A stretch of DNA of 64,000 nucleotides from Lumbricus terrestris (Eukaryota > Annelida > Clitellata > Crassiclitellata > Lumbricidae), in NCBI GenBank assembly GCA_949752735.1, contig OX457040.1:466053-530052 (forward strand), given 5' to 3'. The notes under the pieces are model-generated. The model worked only from the letters and a program-made list of their open reading frames with translations. It was not told the origin of the DNA and did no database searches. The position numbers and the translations under genes are program-made. This document shows positions 55,876 through 64,000 of this stretch, piece after piece (the first letter of the stretch is position 1; each line of letters opens with the position of its first letter).

Positions 55876-57879
55876 CTACTTGGCTATTTTGAACATTGTG
55901 ATGTTGCCGTCCTTCGAAGTGACGCACAGGTATTTCCCGTCTTTTGAAAGCGCAATGCCATTTGGCCAATTTGTCTTCAGCACTTCCTGCACCAATCTTC
56001 CGTCACTTGAGAACATCAGAACGCGATGGTTCGCGCTGTCTGCGACGTAGAAGCTGTTACAACGATCGAAGCAAATACCAAGCGGGGAGCAGAGGCCAAC
56101 ATCCAATCCAAACTGGGTCAGGGCGCGGCCATCACCATCCATGACCCTCACACAGTTCTGCTTTCGATCAGATAAGACAATTCGATTGTGTCGATCAACA
56201 ACGAGGAAATCAGCGAAACCACCAACGCTCCAGAGCAGGCGGCCATCTGGTGTCAGACGATTAACTGTCGGCTGGTGCAGGTCAGAAACGATGAAGTCCT
56301 GTGAATCTGGAAATATCGCCAGACCAGATGGATCGACAAACTTGTGTTTTATTCGAATCGTAGTTGCGTCATGGTCTCCTCTGTCTTTCAAACAGTCCAC
56401 GATTTTAATCTGCATATCAAAGTTATCTGTAACAGCGACTCTGGGAACATTGTCGGACATCTGAACGATGCTTCTGGGGCAGAAGTTGCGGAGCTTGATT
56501 TCACGAAAATTGTTCATTGAGTTCAAGTCGTTGATGATGACAAGAGAACTGTTAGCATTCTGAGCAACAATGCACTTGCTATTGTTCTCAAACAATGCAA
56601 AGCAAGCGCCAAAAGGAACAGTTGAACTTCCATCTGGTTTCTGCTGAAAGCTCGACCAAATTTTCCCCGGTTTGGTAAGAACTTCTGCTTCTGTCTTCTG
56701 CATTGTTTCATTACCTAGGAGTAGTCCTGAGCTGTCTTTTACTGCTGATCCCTTGCTGCAAAGTTTGTCATCTACCTCAGTCGCATCATTCTTGGTCAGG
56801 GTTTCAACAGTTTGAAGCATTCCAGGTTTTGAATCCTCAACTATAGTACCTATGCAATCTGGAAAGTTTTTGGCTTGAAAGCAATGTCTTACGGTTAGCG
56901 GTCGGACAACTTCTGCAGAGGTGACGGTTGTGTTCTGTTGGCAGAGTTGCTTTGCATAGCGAAAGAGATTGTTGAAATGAAGGAGAAGCGGAAACTTCTG
57001 TCCAGCACTCGAAAAATCGTTTATAAGACAGATGAGACGAAGCATTCGTCTTGATGTGTATTTCGCAAACGTCACCTGTTGATCCATCACGTTCTCAGCT
57101 GCTTTACAGATCTGGTCACATGACTTCTTCAACTGCGATTCGTTGTGGCGAAGACCTTCGATGACCTTGGCGACGTGAGTGCTGACCTCTTTCATAAGAC
57201 TCTGCATGTCGTGCAGCTTTGTCTTGTAAGCTGCTTTCAACTGCTGGACAGCAACATTAGCTTTCTTCATTTCACTTCGCAAGTCATCCTGGATTTTTAG
57301 GATCGCTCTCATTCGCTTTTCCGTCACTGATTCCATGTCAGATATCCGGTGACCTTGGTGGCTTTTCTTGGAACACTCCTGACAACAAGGCAGATCACAG
57401 TTTTCACAGAACGCATTCAGCTCCGTTGACGAATGCCTTCGTTCCATACATTTCACATGAATAGTTGCAGCAGATGTCACCATCAGATGGCCATTTGTCT
57501 CATGCTTTTTCAGACACTCTGTGCAGAGCGGTGGTACAGCAGCACAACTGATGCAGTGCACTGCTGCCCTCTGGTGTCGACACTCATTGCACTTTCCCCA
57601 ATCGCCTTCAATCACCGAACAACTGGCAAATAGTTTGCACCGATTGTCTGATGGAATTCCAGGAACAGAAGCCACGTAATTAGTTTGTGAAGTGCACGAA
57701 ACACATCCAGAACGTGTGGTCTTCTGATAACACGAATAATTTGACAAGCACTCTCGACAGAAAACCTCCTTACAGCAACTCAAATAGCACGGGTCGGTAA
57801 CAGCATTTGCACAAAGTAAGCAGCGTATCAGATTCTCACCCGACAGCTTCTTCGATTTACTCCCAAAAAAGCCAGCCAT
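55876..57879 (-). CDS. TRIM-NHL protein (RING/B-box/coiled-coil/NHL), intronless
   Basis: 667 residues in one open exon. ATG at 57879 has an AAAATGG context. Order: RING-like finger (residues 20-62: C20, C23, C31/C35, C41, C44, C59, C62); B-box 1 (97-131, CNEC...CISC...CTEC...H126/H131); B-box 2 (144-177, CMERRH...CENC...CQEC...H174/H177); coiled coil (about 185-290); linker; then NHL-type beta-propeller repeats to the end (about 430-667), the clearest being FLVVDRHNRIVLSDR, GICFDRCNSFYVADSANHRV and GIALSKDGKYLCV. TRIM-NHL proteins act as E3 ubiquitin ligases and/or RNA-binding repressors in the cytoplasm. The RING lacks the usual histidine (CCKEVFC in place of CxHxFC), so it is either a C4C4-like variant or weakened. 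The nearest vertebrate types are TRIM2/3/32/56/71; orthology is unresolved. Loss of introns suggests a retrocopy or the lineage expansion common for TRIMs in marine invertebrates. Confidence 0.93.
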   Translation of the reverse strand: MAGFFGSKSKKLSGENLIRCLLCANAVTDPCYLSCCKEVFCRECLSNYSCYQKTTRSGCVSCTSQTNYVASVPGIPSDNRCKLFASCSVIEGDWGKCNECRHQRAAVHCISCAAVPPLCTECLKKHETNGHLMVTSAATIHVKCMERRHSSTELNAFCENCDLPCCQECSKKSHQGHRISDMESVTEKRMRAILKIQDDLRSEMKKANVAVQQLKAAYKTKLHDMQSLMKEVSTHVAKVIEGLRHNESQLKKSCDQICKAAENVMDQQVTFAKYTSRRMLRLICLINDFSSAGQKFPLLLHFNNLFRYAKQLCQQNTTVTSAEVVRPLTVRHCFQAKNFPDCIGTIVEDSKPGMLQTVETLTKNDATEVDDKLCSKGSAVKDSSGLLLGNETMQKTEAEVLTKPGKIWSSFQQKPDGSSTVPFGACFALFENNSKCIVAQNANSSLVIINDLNSMNNFREIKLRNFCPRSIVQMSDNVPRVAVTDNFDMQIKIVDCLKDRGDHDATTIRIKHKFVDPSGLAIFPDSQDFIVSDLHQPTVNRLTPDGRLLWSVGGFADFLVVDRHNRIVLSDRKQNCVRVMDGDGRALTQFGLDVGLCSPLGICFDRCNSFYVADSANHRVLMFSSDGRLVQEVLKTNWPNGIALSKDGKYLCVTSKDGNITMFKIAK

Positions 57880-59293
57880 TTTTTCACAGGTTCTGACTGT
57901 CCGAACTCATCTTCGAGTTTCAAAACAATGTTTCAACTCTTTTACACTCTTTACAGTATACTCCTCTCACAGCGACAACAGTTCGTGCTTGAGACAAAAG
58001 TCTGATCTCCATATTTCCGAAACCTTTTAAGAAGTCGTGAGTGTACTAAAGATGTTTCCGGTAATAAAAGAAAGTAAACACTCCTCTGCTGCTTGCGTAA
58101 TGCTACGCTTTATCTATTCTGTGATAATACTGATTCACGTATCAACCTCGAACTTTCGACACGCGGAAGAGAAGACCATCAGCGTCGCTACAATAGATAG
58201 CAATAATACGTTCTATAAACAGTCTACAGTTTAACATAACCAACATACGCTAAAAGTTGGTTAGAAGTTGTCTCTAAACTTCCGCAACACATTTTAATTA
58301 ATCCATCCCACAAAACGCAGAAGTAATTGGTTACGCTCTACACATTAAGCCGCTGAAATATTCCCGCACAATTATAGATTGGAAAACAACTACCAGTAGA
58401 GTACGAAAGAGTAATCTATATAACTAAGCAAATTATGTTTTAGGTATCTCATATTTAATAAATAAGACATAAAGCTAGGAATTCCAGGTGTCGTGTCAAC
58501 CATCTAAGCAATTTTTTTAACTTAATAACTTTTTACTTTCATCAAACATATTTAATTACAGCGCTAAGTGCATTATGTTCGTTAAACGCTTGACAACCTT
58601 ATAAACAACCCGCATCGTGCGCGGATAAGCGAGTATTGATTGAAGAGCTCTCAATACAAATCGTCATCATATTCGTGCTGGAAATAATTATACTTTTATA
58701 AATATTATTTCATGGTCCGCTGACTCCGTTCAACAGTACCTTGTTATTGTTGTCAGGCATTCAATTATTATCAATTTTGCAATATCGTGCCAAATCAAGA
58801 AAAACGAATTTTAGCATTCATGTTTAAACAACTGGAAGCAAGACGACTCGATTTAGAGCATCGGTTAGAATGAATTCCCAAGGTAACGATATTAACGAAG
58901 ACCTTATAGTCTAGACTATAAGGTTTTTTTTATATTAATGACTGCCTAACGTATAACTGGGCGTAGGGAATTCGTCGATACGATGCCATAATTTCTCAAG
59001 CTGGCTTGACACGTACTGCGAGATTCATTGGTAGTTTGAACTATTTAGAAATAGCCTAAATAGGCCTAGTTGTAGTCACATATAAAAATTATATGCTATA
59101 GCTTCGTTTATTGAAAATTCCGGATGTCTCACCACATCCAGCCTATGCCTAAGCCTACAGGCGAGCAGATTAGGCCCTACATGAAAAATATGATTGTTAA
59201 TTGTCACAATCATTGTTCTCATAAGAAAGGTTTGTTTGTTATTTTCTATTATAAAGCCTTCTCTCATATTTGGTTGTGAGCTTAAAATTAGGC

Positions 59294-59340
<47 letters not shown>
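57880..59340. other. TRIM upstream region and intergenic DNA
   Basis: Presumed 5' leader and promoter of the TRIM gene lie just above 57879, but no TATA box stands out. A perfect 24-bp palindrome lies at 58901-58924 and TA repeats at 59300-59345. No gene is seen. Confidence 0.5.
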
Positions 59341-59349
<9 letters not shown>

Positions 59350-59354
59350 TCCTA

Positions 59355-59550
59355 GAGCGAAAAGTGTAATCGTGATCTTAATCTCCAGACTTCTAAAGCG
59401 CCACTCGAAAGCCAAGCGCGGAGCACAAGCCTATAGACTATTCACAAGCGCTACGTTTCCGTTTAGTCAAAAGGGGTGTCCGTAAGATTCGAGTAGTCCA
59501 AAATTAATGAGGTCGGTTGCCATAGGATCAGAGGGGCAACTGCAGATTGT
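59355..59550 (-). mobile_element. LINE tail, reverse orientation
   Basis: CTTCTAAAGCGCCACTCGAA, then AAGCCAAGCGCGGAGCAC and ATTCACAAGCGCT, are the reverse complement of the tail at 5160-5215 and 7370-7420. A TA repeat (59300-59345) precedes it. Confidence 0.65.
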
Positions 59551-61074
59551 TATCTCATTTTATGTAGAACCATCGAAACGGATCTAGAAATTAATTTAGG
59601 CCTGCTATTGCACAGAACAAATTGCGAGTCCAAAGAAAGCTAAGAATAGGCCTATTATTCTGTGGACATGGTTCTGCGTCGCTTAATTTTTGAAACGGTC
59701 TCAGATGGTTGATTCTGAATACGTCACACATTCCGGAGTTTCCGTTTCGATATGTAATCGGTAAAACGATATCTTTCATGTGGATTTTTCATTGAGTCAA
59801 AGGTCAATTATTTTGGCATGGTGCTTTTAAAAGGCATTTAATTCAGCCAGGCGAAAGACGTCCGCGAAGTCGTTAAGAAGCATCCTCGCGAATTATTCGG
59901 CATTCGACGTCTTCTGCGTATTGGCTCGTATAGTAAACAAGTCGCTGAACATTCGACCGATACATCTAGGGCTTCGGCCTGCGATGGAAAATCCGTCTGG
60001 TGTGGCCTGAGTAATAACTGGTCGTGTTTTGTGTTTTGTCGTTGGGAGGGCACATTTGTGGGCGGAGCAATTGACGGACTACACGAGGTGCTGGAAAACG
60101 AATTAGGTAAAAATGGATGTGCTTATTGCTTAATTATAAATGCCATTGTAGTTTTCAGACGCTAGAGTTTGTGCTATGCGTTTAGTTGCGTATTTCGTTC
60201 CGGACCGTTAGGTCGGCATTGATGGTGCATGTAACCGTAAGACCGGTCGTGGCATGTACACAAACTTTAAAGTAGTCGTATCATAATCATTTCTCTTCAT
60301 TGATCAGTCAAGTGACCTGCTTTTAAAGTGGCTTTCTTTATCGTGTTACTGCAGTAAATGTGTTAGAGTTTGACAAATTTATGATTGGTTATTTGCATAA
60401 AGTGTACACTTGAAAAGACTTAAGTGGTAAAATTTATTTCGTGTGTGTTTTGCCGATCAACGGTGACTTGGAATGATCAGCAATGGCATTTAAACATACA
60501 CAAAAAGATTTTAAGTAACCAGTGCAGTTGAGCATACTAGACTAAAACGAAATTGTTGCTGAGAGGTAAGATTGTGTAAACCATCTAGCCTCCTTTTTCA
60601 ATGATGCGATGTCTTCTGAAGTCAAGTGTTTCTATGAAAAAGGTGCTATATAATTTCTTAATATGATTACGATTACATAAAGCAGAATTTGAATGCAGCG
60701 TATGTTGTCACCAGATTAGACCTGCACATTTTAGTTAAGCTTTGAATTGGTTGCTTTAACGAAAGGTCATTGCTCCCATTTTTATGGTTGACCAGTCTGT
60801 TGACGGGTCCATTAAAGAATATTCTTATCTTATCTTATAAGCCCTAAGGGTTACTGTTTGTTAGGCATGTTAAACCTTTAAATGTCTATGTACAATTGTA
60901 CATATAAATTAAGACTAAATATAGAACCGCTTTCAAGTGCCTCAGAAAGTATGACTACGTAGACAGTCTAAACAAAAGCATCTCTATCATATTTTCCTTA
61001 ACCGTACCTCTGCTACTCATGCAATTGCTCTGCTTTACGCTGGTATAAATCACTGTATAAGTGTATATGCGCGA
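59551..61074. other. Intergenic, no gene seen
   Basis: Short frames only. A TATAATTTCTTAATATGATT stretch near 60650 resembles a LINE tail. A weak minus-strand frame at 59779-59591 ends in DVFRINHLRPFQK, faintly like the end of a Gypsy-type integrase, but is not supported. Confidence 0.5.
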
Positions 61075-61440
61075 GGTCTTGCACTGGCTTCCTTTCCCGC
61101 AGCGTATCTCATTTAGGATTGCATCTTTGGTGTGGCAATGCTTATCAGACTGTGCGAGCTTTGCCTCCCCTTTCCACTTGCATAGGCCACCGCAAACTGC
61201 GCTCTGCTGTTCATGGTGACTTATTGGTTCCTTTCACTTGCTCTGCGACTATGCAGAGCCGTTCGTTCTCTGTGGTTGGTCCAACAACCTGGAATGGGCT
61301 TCCTATGACTATGCGACACCTCCCAAGCTGTTCTAAATCTCACAAACTGTTGAAGACTGTGTGTTTTTCACTTGATTTTGGCCAGGAGCGCCTCTAAGTA
61401 GGTATTTCGAATGGGCACTGTATGAATTCAGAATGATTGA
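61075..61440 (+). pseudogene. LINE ORF2 3' end with frameshift (CR1/L2-like)
   Basis: One frame reads LHWLPFPQRISFRIASLVWQ (61080-61140). A frameshift then leads to HRKLRSAVHGDLLVPF, RSFSVVGPTTWNGLPMTMRH and a stop at 61397, the standard C-terminal end of CR1/L2-type ORF2 proteins. The tail ends in GATTGATTGACTGAT. The copy is dead and 5' truncated. Confidence 0.8.
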
Positions 61441-61779
61441 TTGACTGATAAATAAAATAAAGCTACTGGTAGAAAATGTGTAAGAATTATGATCTTAGCG
61501 ATTCTTTTCTTAAGTTAACCCTGATGCTATCAATGTAGATTAGGAATCTTGATGAATGCTTCCCTAGTTTAAAGCGCTGACATTTTGTTAGAATTACGTT
61601 CTTTTGACATTCATGCTCCAAGTTCTTACGACATTCATACTCCAACTTCTGCTTATATTATGTTGTCTTGTTATCTGTTTATCTGTTAATAAATTAGAAA
61701 CCATTGATAGCTCAAAACGTTTGTTCTATTGGTTTTCCCTCACCTAATTTCCGTTTGCTCTTTCATTTAACACTCGTGA

Positions 61780-61970
61780 CTTACTCCTCAGGCTCTTCTT
61801 CTTGTGCACCGACTCCCTCCGGCTCTTCTTCTTGTAACCAACTCCCTCTGGCTCTTCTTCTTGTCGACAGACTCCCTCTGGCTCTTCTTCTTGTCGACAG
61901 ACTCCCTCTGGCTCTTCTTCTTGTCGACCAACTCCCTCCGGCTCTTCTTCTTGTCGGAATGCAGCTGTTC
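61780..61970. repeat. 30-bp minisatellite, about six units
   Basis: Unit CTCCCTCTGGCTCTTCTTCT plus TGTCGACAGA, with unit-to-unit changes. The open frames across it are repeat artefacts. Confidence 0.9.
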
Positions 61971-62279
61971 TTCTTGCATGTTGAGCTTTTTCTTTGACCA
62001 CCAGCCTCTTTCATTTCCTCCATCACCTCCTCTTCCTTCTTCCTCTTTAGCCTCACCTCCCCATTTTCCTTTCCTCCTCCTTCCTCTTCCTCCTCATCCC
62101 CTCCTTTTCAGTAGCCCTACCCTCCTCTCTTCCATATCATCCTAATTTTATTCCTCCTCCTCCTCTTCGTCCTCCTTCTTGGCTTTGGCTGGAGAGATGT
62201 TTTCAATGAATTGGTTTTCTGCAGATGTTGGCCTTCATCTCCAGTTTGTTTATGGTAAACACGTCCTCTAGCAATTCTG

Positions 62280-62365
62280 TAGGTCTTGCTGACTGGTCGG
62301 TTGACTGGTTGGCTAACTGGCTTGTTGACTGGTTGGCTAACTGGCTTGTTGACTGGCCAATCAGT
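62280..62365. repeat. 24-bp minisatellite, about 3.5 units
   Basis: GACTGGTTGGCTAACTGGCT plus TGTT repeated. Confidence 0.85.
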
Positions 62366-62931
62366 CATCTTCCCTAAGTCCCAAGGTCAGATTGTTCAAC
62401 GTACATGTGTTCCAGTTTCTCACAGTTTTCCTTCTTGCTCTCCTACTTTCCAGGTTTTGCTTCATTGATTTTACTCTTCTGCTTTGCTGTAGATCTGTGT
62501 CATTGCGAAGTCATCTTTGAACAGCTTTTGTCTACATTGTGCATAAAAACATTTATAGCCATCTGCAGCTTGTTCACATGTTGCAGGATTTTTAATGTGA
62601 TGACGTAACCTTATACCATGATATTTATTTGACAGTGCTATGCTGTGATTTCTTGTCCCTTCTTTCATCAGCCCTCATTTCTCTTTTGGAATACATTATA
62701 TATATAATTGAATATTATATATAATATATATTATGTATATTGTTGTAAATGATTTTTTATTTATTTGTTATATATGTTATATGTACACACTGCATGTATA
62801 CATTATATACAATACTAATAGGTATGATGGATGATGAGATAGCAATTGGTTGTATGTATGTGGGATGGGTCGTGGGATGGGTTGTGTCTACTGCTGTCTA
62901 TAAATTGGTGACATAATAGGTTTCCGTTCTG

Positions 62932-62933
<2 letters not shown>

Positions 62934-62973
<40 letters not shown>

Positions 62974-63115
62974 GTTCTGGCTAATTGTGATTGACTGCAG
63001 CTGTTTGGACAAGAGATTCAGTGTCTGTCTATTGTTGCCAGTGTCATTGAGCTTCGCTGCTGCTGCGGCTGCTGCTGCTGTTGCTGCTACTGCTGCTGCT
63101 GTTGCTGCTGCTGGT
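62934..63115. repeat. (CTG)n microsatellites
   Basis: Two CTG-rich blocks (62934-62972 and 63054-63113) separated by about 80 bases of non-repeat DNA. Confidence 0.9.
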
Positions 63116-63124
63116 GGGTTTTTT

Positions 63125-63275
63125 CTGTGGACAGAGGATGATCAAACTCTGATTCTATGGCAATCCGACCCGGACCTCCTTTGGACTACTCTCACGTATA
63201 ATGCTTTTTGACTCAGTGCAGCGCTTGTGAATAAGCTGGTGCCCCGTGCTTGGCTTTCGAGTGGTGCTTTAGAAG
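63125..63275 (+). mobile_element. LINE tail copy
   Basis: CTCTGATTCTATGGCAATCC, then GTGAATAAGCTGGTGCCCCG and GTGGTGCTTTAGAAG, match the tails at 5080-5205 and 7285-7410. Confidence 0.7.
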
Positions 63276-63635
63276 TGCGTGAATATATGCCACTATGTGG
63301 TTCCATTAAAGAACCATTAAATATGATTCCTGACATGAGCATTAAGTGTGTTTACACCCGTACCATATTATGGGAATCTGAGTCTTATTCCATATAATAT
63401 GGAATACTCCATGTGGGTCAGGGATATTGATCATCATCAACATCGTCATCGTCATGGTGATGATCATGGTATCTTCTGTGTTTGTGTTTGATGTTCTTAA
63501 ACTCTTGTTTCTGTTGTGTTTCTTGATTTCACTTGATGATCATCTTTTCGCCTAAGTATTTCATTTTTGTGAATGATTAACATTGGATTTGGTTTTATTT
63601 ATCTTTTCAGTTTAAGAGAAAGTTTTTCGGATGTC
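63276..63635. other. Intergenic, no gene seen
   Basis: AT-rich sequence with a CAT/GAT-rich dyad near 63430-63470. Confidence 0.5.
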
Positions 63636-63637
63636 AT

Positions 63638-63835
63638 CTTCATCAGCAAGACCTTGTGAGAGCAAAGACCTCATGAGAGCAAAGACCTCGTGAGAGCAAA
63701 GACCTCGTGAGAGCAAAGACCTCATGAGAGCAAAGACCTCGTGAGAGCAAAGACCTCATGAGAGCAAAGACCTCGTGAGAGCAAAGACCTCATGAGAGCA
63801 AAGACCTCATCAGAGCGAAGACCTCATGAGAGACA
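63638..63835. repeat. 17-bp minisatellite, about 11 units
   Basis: Unit GAGAGCAAAGACCTCRT with alternating CAT/CGT ends. The last units are degenerate. Confidence 0.95.
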
Positions 63836-64000
63836 AGACATCATGAGACCATTCATAAACCAAGAGTGTTTTAAAGATGTAACTTTCAGTGATGATATTA
63901 TTCGTCATTTTTTTTGCTATTGAGTGGTTGATTTGAGAGAGGGAAAAACCAGTTGCTGTCTTGCTCACAGTACGTTCCCACTGCCTTCAGTGAAACCAAT

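Noticed and set aside
59591..60053. Gypsy-type integrase remnant on the minus strand
   Set aside because: Only a DVFRINHLRPF-like end is suggestive. No catalytic motifs or LTRs were found.
63638..63835. CRISPR-like array
   Set aside because: Units are contiguous 17-bp tandem repeats without unique spacers, and the DNA is eukaryotic.

Overview
The window is nuclear DNA of an animal, most likely a marine invertebrate. It has spliced genes, very dense simple-sequence and minisatellite DNA, many small cut-and-paste transposons and decayed LINEs. The palindrome TAGGCCTA and TACATGTA-like words recur throughout. I cannot place the species from sequence alone.

The main gene is a tensin on the + strand. 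Fifteen coding exons between 25470 and 49457 join with matching phases at every junction into one 1501-residue open frame. It starts with an LD-like helix, continues through a long disordered region rich in Q, G, S and P, and ends in the SH2 and PTB domains that define tensins. The PTEN-like N-terminal domain of long tensins is not visible here. The first exon has an in-frame stop just before its ATG, so this looks like a short or alternative-promoter form. The second clear gene is an intronless TRIM-NHL protein on the - strand (55876-57879). A third possible coding unit is a 2.8-kb low-complexity terminal exon at 985-3820, with a splice acceptor and an AATAAA but no recognisable domain.

Layout: 1-3930, duplicated CAG-rich flank and the giant exon. 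3931-12698, a tandem duplication whose two copies carry a LINE 3' end; copy B expanded a CATC-rich satellite from under 100 bp to about 4.4 kb. 12699-17280, a minisatellite with splice-donor-like units split by a decayed 2.4-kb DNA transposon. 17281-25422, mostly microsatellites plus small transposons. 25423-50300, tensin, with transposons and large arrays in its introns. 50300-55300, gene-poor, with a LINE 3' end and a hAT-type element. 55347-57879, a hAT-type element, a near-perfect palindrome and the TRIM-NHL gene. 57880-64000, gene-poor, with LINE tails and minisatellites.

The most unusual theme is how arrays sit against tensin splice signals. A 750-bp GTCA/GTCG array begins exactly at the exon 6 donor and stays open in the tensin frame. 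Intron 5 carries facing ATC and GAT tracts able to form a large hairpin. A TTGAT array lies directly before the exon 10 acceptor. Intron 1 holds about 35 consecutive direct repeats of AGGTCA spaced by 3 bp, the DR3 nuclear-receptor arrangement.

Seven small or medium elements with target-site duplications were found by eye. Three of them share an internal motif although their termini differ.
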